The notes: generated by a model from the letters alone, not told the origin. A stretch of 64,000 nt of DNA from Asterias amurensis (GCF_032118995.1 NC_092648.1:18380450-18444449); one strand, 5' to 3'. Shown: positions 32,385 to 43,560, counted from the first letter of the stretch. Numbers and translations: made by a program.

Positions 32385-33055
32385 AATTTATAGTCTTTAG
32401 CCTTGTGTACTGGGCAATTTTTGCTTGAAAAAGTGACAAGGCTCCTTGTGTACTAGCTTAGCCTTGTGTACTTAGCGATTTATGCTTGAAAGTCACAAAG
32501 CAATTTTTGCTTAGCAATTTTTACTTAGCAATTTCTGCTATATAGCCTTGTGTACTTAGCAATTTCTGCTTGAAAAAGTCACAAGTCTATAGCCTTGTAC
32601 ACTTAGCAATTTTTGCTTGAAAAAGTCACTAGAAATTTTGCTTTAAAAGTCACTAGCAATTTTGGCTTTAAAAAGTCACAAGCCTTGTGTACTTCGCAAC
32701 TTTTGCTTGAAAAAGTCACAATACTATATAGCCTTGTACATTTGAACAAGTCACTAGCAATTTTTGCTTGAAAAAGTCAAAAGGCTAAAAAGGCTTATAG
32801 CCTTGTGAACTTGTCAAATTTTGTTTGAAAAAGTCTTAGCCTTGTGACCTTGTCAAATTTTGCTTGAAAAAATCTATAAGGCTAAAGTATAGCCTTGTGA
32901 ACTTGTCAAATTATGCTTGAAAAAGTCTTCAAGGCTAAACGAGATGAACTTGTCAAATTTTGCTTGAAAAAGTCTACAAGGCTTATATTATAATAGCCTT
33001 GTGATCTTGTCGAATTTTGCTTAAAAAATCTACTGCCTTGTGAACTTGTCAAATT
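32385..33055. repeat. Stem-loop minisatellite array (AGCCTTGTG family), locus 1
   Basis: About 15 degenerate units of 40-55 bp run GCCTTGTGTACTTAGCAATT, then TTTGCTTGAAAAAGTCACAA, then GGC. Unit ends GCCTTGTGA and TCACAAGGC are complementary, so each unit can fold on itself. The same consensus recurs at 52830-53150 and a relative at 50505-50970. Confidence 0.85.
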
Positions 33056-33059
33056 TCAG

Positions 33060-33335
33060 ACTTGAAGTCTGGCCGAAACCAGCGTGGTGATCACCCATTA
33101 GAACCCTTCAGGGACTTGTCGTCCCGGTCCCTCCTTTACTCCCCCACACAGTAAATCATCCACACCTAATTTGGGGATAGACATGACGGACCCCAATCCA
33201 TTACTGGTGCAAGCAGTAAAAGTCATGTCCACCTGGTACGGGTAGGATTCGAACCGGTGTCCCAGCTATGGATTGCATGCAGAATGGAACTATCCAGTAC
33301 ACCATGTCGCCACAGTGCCCGCTGGTGTTTTGAGA
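33060..33335 (-). repeat. tRNA-derived SINE, different family
   Basis: The reverse complement reads GGCACTGTGGCGACATGGTG, then ACCGGTTCGAATCCTACCCG, with correct A/B-box spacing, followed by an unrelated body (CATGACTTTTACTGCTTGCA, later CCTAATTTGGGG inverted). Confidence 0.75.
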
Positions 33336-33395
33336 TGATTTTTACACTACTTAAACTGCACAAAAACACATGGTTAGTGCAGATTTTTCGTGAAA

Positions 33396-33708
33396 TTCAT
33401 TTGCTGTATCTCAACATATGCATAAAATAACGAACCTGTCAAAGTTTGAGCTCAATCGGTCGTCGAAGTTGCGAGTTTAATGAAAGAAAAAACACCCTTT
33501 AGATGGTTGATTTCGAGACCTCAAATTCTAAATCTGAGGTCTCGAAATCAAATTCGTGGAAAATTACTTCTTTCTCGAAAACTACATCACTTCAGAGGGA
33601 GCCGTTTCTGACAATGTTTTACACTAGCAACCTCTCCCTATTACTCGTTATCAAGTAAGGACTTTTGCTAATAATTATTTTGAGTAACTACCAATAGTGT
33701 CCGCTCAT
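33396..33708 (-). mobile_element. MITE family 1 copy, left-truncated
   Basis: Starts near GTATCTCAACATATGCATAA and ends CTACCAATAGTGTCCGCTC. Confidence 0.85.
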
Positions 33709-34340
33709 TAAACGCCACCACGGAGGTCCTCCATTCATGATGCCGTCGATTTACTTTTTACATCAAACTTATTTATTATCTAACTTTACGCCCCTCCTGT
33801 TTTTTTATCATTATGTAAACTTACCCCTGTGGTTAATCACAACAAAATTAATTTGAGGACACTCATGAAAAAACAATTTTAAACATAAAAGTAGCAAGGG
33901 GCAAAACCAATCCCCCCCCCCCAGCATTATCATGGTTAAACGAAATCATATAATATTATTTCTTTGTTTTTTGGCACCTTTGTGAGTGACAACTTTTGTA
34001 ATGTTCTAGGGATTATTTTAAACAATTAATTTAAAGCGATTTTTATTTAGTAGTGGAAATGGATTACTCTCTTAGATAGTGATGTGGTGTGGTTCGTATG
34101 GGGGATAGTGTTTGTTTAATTTCATTGTTTATGCTGTTGCGCTTGGTATTTTTTAACTTAGGAAAGGTGTATTAACTTTGCGCGGGATCCCGAGTCGAGA
34201 CTCTACAATCCTCCGACAGAGGGCGTGATTCCTATTTAAATACCTAGTCAGATACCCTAAACCAAATTTAATGCTGAACGTATGGATGAGGTCAAGCTTG
34301 ATAAATCACGTGCTTCTTTCCATTCAGAAACGCATGCTGG
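33709..34340. other. Intergenic, upstream of the POLR1H-like exon
   Basis: Contains a poly-C tract near 33917. The promoter of the 34.36 kb gene would be at the right end. No clear motif. Confidence 0.35.
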
Positions 34341-34359
34341 ATCAGAATTTCTCTAAAAC

Positions 34360-34489
34360 ATGGAAGGAGAGGAGCCGTTTGCTTCTTCGAGAGAATTTTG
34401 CACGCAATTTGGCTCCATGTTACCGTCTCCTGAAAAAGGAACGGTAGTTATGAAATGCAAGACATGTCCTCACAAAGTAAATGCAAAAA
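34360..34489 (+). CDS. First exon resembling RNA polymerase I subunit POLR1H (RPA12), one zinc Cys lost
   Basis: ATG opens 43 codons plus one base and ends at a good donor (GCAAAAA|GTAAGT). REFCTQFGSMLPSPEKGTVV then KCKTC resembles the N-terminal zinc ribbon of POLR1H, where the pattern is F-C-x2-C-G-S-x-L-P ... C-x2-C. Here the second Cys is Phe, a single-base TGT/TTT change. POLR1H belongs to Pol I and supports RNA cleavage and termination in the nucleolus. The C-terminal zinc ribbon with its family SADE-type motif was not found anywhere downstream in the window. This may be a pseudogene, a variant allele or a partial duplicate. Family assignment is by pattern only. Confidence 0.5.
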
Positions 34490-34868
34490 GTAAGTTTGGA
34501 ATAAATATATTTCTTCTGGAAACCGGAGCTTGTAAAGCTGTGTGTGATTGCCCCCTTGACTTGTGCGTTATTTATAAAAGGGGTAGGCGGGGTCGGGACG
34601 TGGCCAAGGAGGCGGTGGGGGAGGACCCTGAAGCATGATCGCAACACTCAGATTTTGAATATTAAATACATTAACGCGAATTCAGCTCAATGACTTTGAT
34701 TCTGATGAGTGACTGATAATTTGTAGTTGGGCCTAACAACAAATGTTGATTTTTTTTTTTTTTCGTTTATTAGAAAAAGTATTTATAAATAAAATAGTAG
34801 ACTATTAATTTCAATATTAATTTTGTAATTAACATTATATCGGCCTACCTATTAGGCCTGTCTGTAGG

Positions 34869-35044
34869 ATAAGCCTATTCGCTATTGCAGCTGCGCATGT
34901 CCGTTACTGCTGACAATACAATTTGTTTATCTCCCGTGACCTTTTGACAATAAACCCGGGTATTGTCAAAAGGTCACGGGAGATAAACAAATTGCGTTGT
35001 CAGCAGTAACGGACATGCGCAGTTGTAATAGTGAATCGGCTTAT
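34869..35044. mobile_element. Near-perfect long palindrome, about 85-bp arms
   Basis: ATAAGCCTATTCGCTATTGC through GCGCATGTCCGTTACTGC and GTGACCTTTTGACAATA is mirrored around a centre AACCCGGGT with a handful of mismatches. There is essentially no loop. Confidence 0.9.
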
Positions 35045-35166
35045 TAATGATTGCCTTTTATATCATCCTTTGGGAGATTCATCCTTTGTAATGATTGCAT
35101 CCTGGTGGCTCATCCTCTGTTTGGTCATACTCATGTTATTATATTATAATTTTTTTTAAATAACTA

Positions 35167-35655
35167 TAGAATATATACAGGGCCACACTCAGCTGACCCT
35201 AACCCTGATTGCATCCACGCAGCCTTGGATGCGTGGATATGTTGGGCGCGATCGGTCAATCTGCGTGATCGGTCGATTGAGCTGCGCTATTGAAAGATCA
35301 ATTGGTCGATCGGTCGATCGCGCAATGAACATCTTTGCGCGATTGACCGGTCGCGCTATGAGTATTTTTTTCCATGATCAGCCGATCGTGAGGAAAGGCT
35401 TTGCGCGATCTACCGATCATGCAGGAATGGGTCTGCACGGTCGACTGATCTCAAGAGCGCCGTGCCATTCCCGCATGAGCGGTTGATCGCGCATGTTCGT
35501 TGCCGAATGTTGCGCGATCGACCGATTGTTGCGCGACCAATAGATATTTCAATAGCGCAGCGAGATCGATCGGTTGCGCAGCGTGATCGGTTGATCGCGC
35601 AGATTGACCGATAGCGCCCAACAGATATATTTATTGGAGTGGCCCTGTATTCTAT
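35167..35655. mobile_element. Foldback element packed with GATCGGTCGAT-type motifs
   Basis: Termini ATACAGGGCCAC and GTGGCCCTGTAT are inverted, inside ATAGAATA and TATTCTAT. Next come GTTGGGCGCGATCGGTCAAT and ATTGACCGATAGCGCCCAAC, also inverted. The interior holds more than fifteen degenerate CGATCGGTCGATCGCGCA blocks, so it can fold in many registers. Confidence 0.85.
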
Positions 35656-35728
35656 TAAATTGTACTAAAATGAAAATCTTTTTTAGTTGTGGTAAAACAA
35701 CCTAAAAGAAATACCCTTGTCACAACCA

Positions 35729-36240
35729 CTTTTTGATTCGATATGAAATAATATGGTATCTAATTTACCTCAATGAGATGTCCCTTTGTAAAAATGAGTG
35801 AAAAAGTGATGGCGCCATACGGAAGGTTATCCCCATTGACTGTCTGACCTGTCTTTTTTGGAAATGAATGTTTCAGATTTTCAAATCTTACATTATGATG
35901 AGACATGGTCTGTGCTGTGCAACCTGCTGGTGCCAGGCACTCATGATTTCAAAATCGACCAACACACGTTTTTTAAATTTTTTGTAAGTTATATTAATAT
36001 TCCTATCATTCACAGATTTTCAACAAAATGTAACACTTGTGTAAAGTTGTGTTTATTAATATTATCAGTGAATTCTTTTTCTTTGTATCACTCAGCAGTG
36101 ACCACATATCACGGATAACTTTCTGCATGGCGCCACCACTTTTTCACTCATTTTTAGAAATAGGGATATATCAATCAGGTAAATAAGTTCCTATATTATT
36201 TCATATCAAATGAAAAAGTGGTGGCGCCATACGGAAACTT
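35729..36240. mobile_element. Inverted-repeat element with TGGCGCCATACGGAA motif
   Basis: Arms at about 35729-35828 and 36122-36228 pair over about 97 bases (CCACTTTTT..GATATGAAATAATA through AAAATGAGTGAAAAAGTG then GGCGCCAT). The interior open frame at 35858-36118 is not supported by homology. Confidence 0.75.
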
Positions 36241-36321
36241 TTCCCATATCACTACCACTAGCACAGACAGCGTTTTTTTTAATTAATGAAAAGTCACTTT
36301 TTGTCTTCCTTCTCATTACAG

Positions 36322-36417
36322 CTGCATTACATAGTGTGGTCTATCATGCTTCTCAACTCTTTCAAGAATGTTGAAGGTCGTCACGAGGTCGTCGGCCAGA
36401 AAGACCTAGGACCACTG
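36322..36417 (+). pseudogene. Exon-like segment, possible second exon of the POLR1H-like gene
   Basis: Bounded by TCTCATTACAG and CTG|GTGAGT. In the phase set by the 34.36 kb exon it reads TALHSVVYHAS, similar to the POLR1H SVVFH segment, then hits TGA. In the next frame the remainder reads NVEGRHEVVGQKDLGPL, which would lead into the family's GPVV region. The whole exon is also open in that second frame (LHYIVWSIM...). So it carries either a frameshift, or an unrelated exon in another phase. Confidence 0.4.
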
Positions 36418-36619
36418 GTGAGTAAAACACTGGAGTTTTATCTTAGGAAATGTCCAAATTGTTTAGGTTTATATTTTGATGTTAACATACAGAAATGCTC
36501 ATACTTTATTGTTGTTTAATTGTGTATACTATAACCACCAAACATTTTGTTTTTATTTTTTGTTTCAGAAGTTTCATTATTGATATTTAACTCTGAATGA
36601 ATAAAAAAAGATGTACAAT

Positions 36620-38060
36620 TAAAATCTGTGAAAAGGTTCACCCCCACAGGGAAACCTCTGGCCATTTTTAAAATTTTATTTATACATTGTAATAAACTAA
36701 GAGGTACCTAGCAAGATATCATACACATTTTTGACAGCCCATGCCTTTCAAATAAATCAAGGTAGAAGATTTTGAGTTCCTGATGTTAGCTTTTTTGACA
36801 GACCTTAACAACCTGTTAGATAATTGAGGTATTTAAATGATAAAAATTTCATATTTGCAGGGCATTTATTTAACTTTTTGAATATTTGGTTAGGAATAGT
36901 TTTCTTTCAGAGGTTTTATATTTAACCCTTAAGAAGAGCAAACTTCATTGATATGGGTTCGCCACCCATAGGGAAACCCCTGGCAAATTTTTTGACTGTT
37001 ATTAACTGAAAAATTTGCCACTTCATATTCGGTGATTTATCATTTGATAAGTTTTTAAAAACAAGCCCCCAAATATTTGGTTGTATGTTTTTAACTCTAA
37101 AAACAGAAAGGCAAAAGTTCAGTGACAAAGGGTTCGCCACCCATAAGGAAACCCCTGGCCGATTTTTGATTGAAAATTGCGCCCGTTCAAGTTAAAATTT
37201 GACATTTGGTAAATTTTGAAAAAAACCTCAAGCCCCCAAATGTTTTGTTATACTAATAGGTTTGTTTCATTTCAGAGGTTACATATTTTACCTGTGGAAA
37301 CAGGAGCAAGAATCAGTGACAAAGGGTTCGCCACCCATAAGGAAACCCCTGGCCAATTTTTTAACTGTGTTTAATAAAAAATTGCGCCACTTCAAATTAA
37401 TAGTTTACATTTGGTAAATTTTGAAAAATAATGTTAACCCCCTCCAAATATTTTGATATACAAATGTGTTGGTTTTATTTCAGAGGTTTTATATTTTACC
37501 TGTGAAAACAGGAGCAAAAATCAGAGACAATGGGTTCGCCACCCGTAAGGAAACCCCTGGCCAATTTTTTAACTGTTATTAACTGAAAAATTTGCCACTT
37601 CATATTCGGTGATTTATCATTTGATAAGTTTTTAAAAACAAGCCCCCAAATATTTGGTTGTATGTTTTTAACTCTAAAAACAGAAAGGCAAAAGTTCAGT
37701 GACAAAGGGTTCGCCACCCATAAGGAAACCCCTGGCCGATTTTTGATTGAAAATTGCACCCGTTCAAGTTAAAATTTGACATTTGGTAAATTTTGAAAAA
37801 AACCTCAAGCCCCCAAATGTTTTGTTATACTAATAGGTTTGTTTCATTTCAGAGGTTACATATTTTACCTGTGGAAACAGGAGCAAGAATCAGTGACAAA
37901 GGGTTCGCCACCCGTAAGGAAACCCCTGGCCAATTTTTTAACTGTGTTTAATAAAAAATTGCGCCACTTCAAATAAAAAGTTTACATTTGGTAAATTTTG
38001 AAAAATAATGTTAACCCCCTCCAAATATTTTGATATACAAATGTGTTGGTTTTATTTCAG
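36620..38060. repeat. Satellite of about 190-bp units in a 577-bp higher-order repeat
   Basis: Units share GGGTTCGCCACCC.TAAGGAA then ACCCCTGGCCAATTTTT, GCGCCACTTCAAA, CATTTGGTAAATTTTGAAAA and TTTATTTCAGAGGTTTTATA. GGTTCGCCACCC starts recur near 36957, 37131, 37327, 37532, 37707 and 37905. The block at about 37137 matches that at 37714, giving a 577-bp period made of three unequal units. Minus-strand open frames here are repeat artefacts. Confidence 0.88.
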
Positions 38061-39257
38061 AGGTTTTATATTTTACCTGTGAAAACAGGAGGAGCAAAAA
38101 TCAGTGACAATGGGTTCGCCACCCGTAAGGAAACCCCTGGCAAATTTTTTTGAAACAAAATGATTTGAAGAGAAAAAAAACACAATTTGTTGTATCGAAA
38201 TAATTACCATGCATGGATTCATCGCTACTGTGACAGGGTTTGCTTCTTTGTACTTTCGCAGCAAGTAGAACTAGTAGACCTATTTTGCTGAAACTTTTAC
38301 TGTTTTATATCTTCTTTCTAACTCTTCGTGGAATCGGCCCCAGGATGGTTAGGGTCACAGGTTCATGTTTTATGTAAAAGTAATTTTTAATTTATTTTTT
38401 TGATTGTTTGATTTTTATTGACAGGCATCAAGAGATTGAGTACTCCTGAAGAGAATCAACATCTTCGGATCGGTCTACACTGAGAGGAACTCCAGACAAG
38501 AGCTCACTGGAACAAGGAGATGAAATCAACACAGACGACGACGACGACAGCAAGGACAACCACCTGATGCCAGAGAGATGTCGCACTGATGAGGAGGCCG
38601 ATTTTTTAATTGTATTTATTAATTGAAAAATGCGCCACTTCATACTAGGTGATTTATCATTTGGTAAGTTTTGAAAAACAAACCCCCAAATATTTGGTTT
38701 TATGTTTTTAACTCTGAAAACAGAAGAGCAAAAATTCAGTGACAAAGAGTTCCCCACCCCTGGCCAGTTTTTTAACTGTGTTTGATTGAAAATTGCGTCA
38801 CTTTAAAGTAAAAGTTAACCTTTGGTAAATTTTGAAAAATAACCTAAACCCCCTTCAAATGTTTTGATTTACAAATAGGTTCATTTTATTTCAGAGGTTT
38901 TATATTTTACCTGTGAAAACAGGAGGAGCAAAAATCAGTGACAATGGGTTCGCCACCCGTAAGGAAACCCCTGGCAAATTTTTTTGAAACAAAATGATTT
39001 GAAGAGAAAAAAACACAATTTGTTGTATCGAAATAATTACCATGCATGGATTCATCGCTACTGTGACAGGGTTTGCTTCTTTGTACTTTCGCAGCAAGTA
39101 GAACTAGTAGACCTATTTTGCTGAAACTTTCACTGTTTTATATCTTCTTTCTAACTCTTCGTGGAATCGGCCCCAGGATGGTTAGGGTCACAGGTTCATG
39201 TTTTATGTAAAAGTAATTTTTAATTTATTTTTTTGATTGTTTGATTTTTATTGACAG

Positions 39258-39457
39258 GCATCAAGAGATTGAGTACTCCTGAAGAATCAACATCTTCGGA
39301 TCGGTCTACACTGAGAGGAACTCCAGACAAGAGCTCAATGGAACAAGGAGATGAAATCAACACAGACGACGACGACGACAGCAACGACAACCACCTGATG
39401 CCAGAGAGATGTCGCACTGATGAGGAGGCCGATTTTTTAATTGTATTTATTAATTGA
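39258..39457 (+). other. Exon-like block, copy 2 (open)
   Basis: After the acceptor TTGACAG the block reads IKRLSTPEESTSSDRSTLRG, then an acidic NTDDDDDSNDNHLMPERC stretch and a stop inside satellite sequence. Copies 1 and 4 (38425, 40919) have two extra bases (GAAGAGAATC for GAAGAATC) that close this frame. The protein, if any, is not recognised. Confidence 0.35.
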
Positions 39458-40088
39458 AAAATGCGCCACTTCATACTAGGTGATTTATCATTTGGTAAGT
39501 TTTGAAAAACAAACCCCCAAATATTTGGTTTTATGTTTTTAACTCTGAAAACAGAAGAGCAAAAATTCAGTGACAAAGGGTTCCCCACCCCTGGCCAGTT
39601 TTTTAACTGTGTTTGATTGAAAATTGCGTCACTTTAAAGTAAAAGTTAACCTTTGGTAAATTTTGAAAAATAACCTAAACCCCCTTCAAATGGTTTGATT
39701 TACAAATAGGTTCATTTTATTTCAGAGGTTTTATATTTTACCTGTGAAAACAGGAGGAGCAAAAATCAGTGACAATGGGTTCGCCACCCGTAAGGAAACC
39801 CCTGGCAAATTTTTTTGAAACAAAATGATTTGAAGAGAAAAAAACACAATTTGTTGTATCGAAATAATTACCATGCATGGATTCATCGCTACTGTGACAG
39901 GGTTTGCTTCTTTGTACTTTCGCAGCAAGTAGAACTAGTAGACCTATTTTGCTGAAACTTTCACTGTTTTATATCTTCTTTCTAACTCTTCGTGGAATCG
40001 GCCCCAGGATGGTTAGGGTCACAGGTTCATGTTTTATGTAAAAGTAATTTTTAATTTATTTTTTTGATTGTTTGATTTTTATTGACAG

Positions 40089-40288
40089 GCATCAAGAGAT
40101 CGAGTACTCCTGAAGAATCAACATCTTCGGATCGGTCTACACTGAGAGGAACTCCAGACAAGAGCTCACTGGAACAAGGAGATGAAATCAACACAGACGA
40201 CGACGACGACAGCAACGACAACCACCTGATGCCAGAGAGATGTCGCACTGATGAGGAGGCCGATTTTTTAATTGTATTTATTAATTGA
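40089..40288 (+). other. Exon-like block, copy 3 (open)
   Basis: Differs from copy 2 by two residues only (IKRSSTPEES and SLEQG for IKRLSTPEES and SMEQG). It has the same acceptor and the same run-off into satellite DNA. Confidence 0.35.
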
Positions 40289-40918
40289 AAAATGCGCCAC
40301 TTCATACTAGGTGATTTATCATTTGGTAAGTTTTGAAAAACAAACCCCCAAATATTTGGTTTTATGTTTTTAACTCTGAAAACAGAAGAGCAAAAATTCA
40401 GTGACAAAGGGTTCCCCACCCCTGGCCAGTTTTTTAACTGTGTTTGATTGAAAATTGCGTCACTTTAAAGTAAAAGTTAACCTTTGGTAAATTTTGAAAA
40501 ATAACCTAAACCCCCTTCAAATGGTTTGATTTACAAATAGGTTCATTTTATTTCAGAGGTTTTATATTTTACCTGTGAAAACAGGAGGAGCAAAAATCAG
40601 TGACAATGGGTTCGCCACCCGTAAGGAAACCCCTGGCAAATTTTTTTGAAACAAAATGATTTGAAGAGAAAAAAACACAATTTGTTGTATCGAAATAATT
40701 ACCATGCATGGATTCATCGCTACTGTGACAGGGTTTGCTTCTTTGTACTTTCGCAGCAAGTAGAACTAGTAGACCTATTTTGCTGAAACTTTCACTGTTT
40801 TATATCTTCTTTCTAACTCTTCGTGGAATCGGCCCCAGGATGGTTAGGGTCACAGGTTCATGTTTATGTAAAAGCAATTTTTAATTTATTTTTTTGATTG
40901 TTTGGTTTTTATTGACAG

Positions 40919-41147
40919 GCATCAAGAGATTGAGTACTCCTGAAGAGAATCAACATCTTCGGATCGGTCGACACTGAGAGGAACTCAAGGCAAGAGCTCA
41001 CTGGAACAAGGAGATGAAATCACCACCGACGACGACGACATCGACGACGACCACCTGATGCCAGAGAGATGTCTTACTGATGAGGAGGCCGAGCATCCAT
41101 CCCAGTATGGGTACTTAAATAAGATCAGGATCCTTTATCACTCATAG
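40919..41147 (+). other. Exon-like block, copy 4 (array end)
   Basis: Probably closest to the pre-duplication form, as it continues past GAGGCCGAG into unique DNA (EHPSQYGYLNKIRILYHS, stop at about 41145). However, the two-base insertion places a TGA early in the acidic frame. It may be untranslated or degenerate. Confidence 0.3.
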
Positions 41148-41544
41148 TGCCATCAGGATTGTCTCAAGAAACAAAATGAGGCTTGACATAAAAATTTAGT
41201 CTGGTTCCTTTTTTCAAACTTTGAGAGTTTCGATCGGGTTTTGGTCGGTACATGGGAACCAGTCAAAATGGCCGAACTGTGGTAAAGGTGTTTTTAAACT
41301 GTCAGTGTTGCTTACATTAGTTTGTGATAACTCATGCTGTATAGTTAGTTTCAAGTTTGGATCATGACATACTTTGTAACTTGTGGGTCATGACAAGACT
41401 TAAATTCTCTTTTTCCTGAGAGTTGGTCATTGCACAAATGTCATCCTCGATACTGTTGCTACGACACGCCTGATGCATTATAGAGGCATTGTTGCCCCTT
41501 GTCATTGCCTGGGTGCTCCTTGAAATGTTCTTGCATATATTCCA

Positions 41545-42020
41545 TAGAGGTGCCCTTTACCAAGGAGAAAATGCCTTGGTGCACTTGCCCTGTTTAAGTG
41601 ACTGAGCTGCCCCTTTCTGCTAGGGGTTTGTGTCATAGCAAACTGGGAACCCATTGCCTTAAAATGCTCCAGTACAAATTTGCAATTTCCTCCTAGGGTG
41701 CCCTTTACCAAGAAGAAAATGCCTTGGTGCCCTTGCCCTAGGAGCCTATCAATGTTTTCGCTCGCAGTGTACTACCATGGTGCATGCCTTCCATCCCTTT
41801 CTGCTAGGGATTGGGTCACAGCAAACTTGGTAAAGGTTTAGTTTAGTGGCTTACTGTTATACCACTAGCACCATACGTGACTTTTATCCCTTTCTGCTAG
41901 GGATTGGGTCACAGCAAACTTAGTAAAGTTTACATTAGTGGCTGACTGTTGTACCACTACCATCATACACGACTGCCATCCCTTTCTGCCAAGGAGTGGG
42001 TCACAGCAAACTACAATGTT
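41545..42020 (+). repeat. Degenerate tandem repeats (CCTTTCTGCTAGGGATTGGG)
   Basis: CCCTTTCTGC(T/C)AGGG... followed by GGTCACAGCAAACT recurs near 41608, 41793, 41888 and 41978 at spacings of about 90-185 bp. GTGCCCTTTACCAAG.AGAAA then ATGCCTTGGTGC occurs twice, near 41551 and 41699. Confidence 0.75.
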
Positions 42021-42081
42021 GAGGTTGTACACACATGACCTTTGCCCCTTCCTACCTGGGAAAATGACTGGTACTTTATAT

Positions 42082-42354
42082 TTGGTGCGCTCGATTACCT
42101 TCCCTTGGTTGACCGCGCAGTGCTCACTTGGGTGAGCCCCTAACAAGAGCTAATCGAGCGGGCACACACGTCCTCTCTTGGTAACAGTATGCACCTCAGG
42201 TCACCCCCAAGTGACCCATTCCACAAGCAGGGCATTGGGGACTGACCAGGGTGAGCATTGTCAAAGCTATTCGAACGTACCGGGGCAGATTGGGATCGAA
42301 ACGTACCGGGGCAGACCGGGATCGACCCAGGGAAGCTAAACGAATGCACCCTTT
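42082..42354 (-). mobile_element. Inverted-repeat element, GGTGCG(C/T)TCGATTA termini
   Basis: GGTGCGCTCGATTACCTTCC and GGGAAGCTAAACGAATGCAC are imperfect inverted ends. Interior CTAACAAGAGCTAATCGAGC and CAGGTCACCCCCAAGTGACC match, in opposite orientation, the element at 54700-54962. A GAACGTACCGGGGCAGA duplication is private to this copy. Confidence 0.75.
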
Positions 42355-42409
42355 GGTAGTTTGGGTCACAACTGCATGATATTTGTGTATTTTACATTAA
42401 TTTTCTTAC

Positions 42410-42799
42410 AGGCAGTGGACACTATTGGTAATTACTAAAAATAATTATTATCATAAAACCTTTCTTGGTAACGAGTTACTGGGAGAGGTTGATAGTATAA
42501 AACATTTTGAGAAACAGCTCCCTCTGAAGTGACGTAGTTTTCGAGAATGAAGTAATTTTCAAGGTATTTTCTTTCGATACCTAAGATTTAGGATTTGAGG
42601 TCTCAAAATCAAGCTTCTGAAAGCACACAACACTCTGTGACCATGGTGCGACAGGGGTGTTTTTTTTCTTTTATTTATATCTCGCAACTTTGATGATTGA
42701 TTGAGCTCAAATTTTCACAGGTTTGTTATTTTATGCATATGTTGAGATACACCAACTATGTAGTCTTTGACAATTACCAATAGTGTCTAATGTCTTTAA
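42410..42799 (+). mobile_element. MITE family 1 copy, full length
   Basis: Starts AGGCAGTGGACACTATTGGT and ends CAATTACCAATAGTGTCTAA, with GGCTCCCTCTGAAGTGACGT inside. Confidence 0.9.
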
Positions 42800-43560
42800 T
42801 ACATTTTATTGAGACATTCCCATAAAACGAGTTCACATTACTTAGTACAGAATGCATACATTTTTCATATAGATGTATGTTTGAATGAATTTTTAAAACT
42901 TTTTTTCAAAACTCTCTTGGCAAAAGTTTTTTCTATACTACTTTTAAAACTTTGCTTGCTTTAAAAACTCTTCTTTTCTAGATTTTCCCAGAGTTGGAAT
43001 ATCTTTATTGGTTTTGGAAAACAAAAATTTCTTAAACATTTGCTTGTGACTCAAATTGTGGGAGTGCCTCTGGTTCTATATTGATACTTTGATGATTGTG
43101 AAGCCAAGTACAACTTGCACCCAAGACAGTTAATGCAAGCGAAACACATCCTTAAGTTGTATTCTTGGGACCAATCCTCCTGACATACAAGTACATCATC
43201 AATTTAACCACTTATTCATTTTAGGCATGACATGTTTGGATACGTGTGATGCACACCTGTCCAAACTCAAAATGAAATTGATTAAAAGTATAATATCTTT
43301 TACGAAACTGTCACAAACTTCATTTGAAAATGTTGTTTTTTCATCGTTGCATTGCTGTGACAATAATAATTAACAGTTCTAAATTTCATTGACTTTTTTT
43401 TTGGCATCAGCTGATGAAAAAAAACCATCTCATTTCAGAGACAACTTTCATTTCAACTCGCTCAAGGATAGTAAATGTTGTACTTGGCTGTTTTTATAAT
43501 TTTAAAAATTATAAAAATTATGTCTTAAATTATTTGGTTACCATTCATTAAATGCTCTAG
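42800..43560. other. Intergenic, no feature recognised
   Basis: AT-rich. No exon or repeat I can support, apart from a short TTTTTATAATTTTAAAAATTATAAAAA-like self-complementary patch near 43495. Confidence 0.4.

Larger units (their letters stand above)
38061..41087 (+). repeat. 831-bp tandem array carrying an exon-like segment
   Basis: Equivalent AGAGGTTTTATATTTTACCT positions fall at 38061, 38895, 39726 and 40557 (834, 831, 831 bp). Each copy holds a satellite unit, an ACAATTTGTTGTATCG segment, a polypyrimidine tract with acceptor TTTTTATTGACAG, and an exon-like block starting at 38425, 39258, 40089 and 40919. The last copy leaves the pattern inside the exon-like block at GAGGCCGAG. Copies 2 and 3 are nearly identical. 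Confidence 0.92.

Noticed and set aside
32385..33055. CRISPR-like array of short repeats
   Set aside because: Units are contiguous, degenerate and self-complementary, without unique spacers, and the DNA is animal.
35858..36118. An 86-codon frame after a TTTCAG acceptor, considered as an exon between the POLR1H-like pieces
   Set aside because: It sits between the arms of an inverted-repeat element and has no similarity to POLR1H; chance is more likely.
38428..40419. Minus-strand frames of 109-122 codons in the satellite
   Set aside because: They repeat once per 831-bp unit and read the exon-like block and satellite backwards, with no splice or start context.
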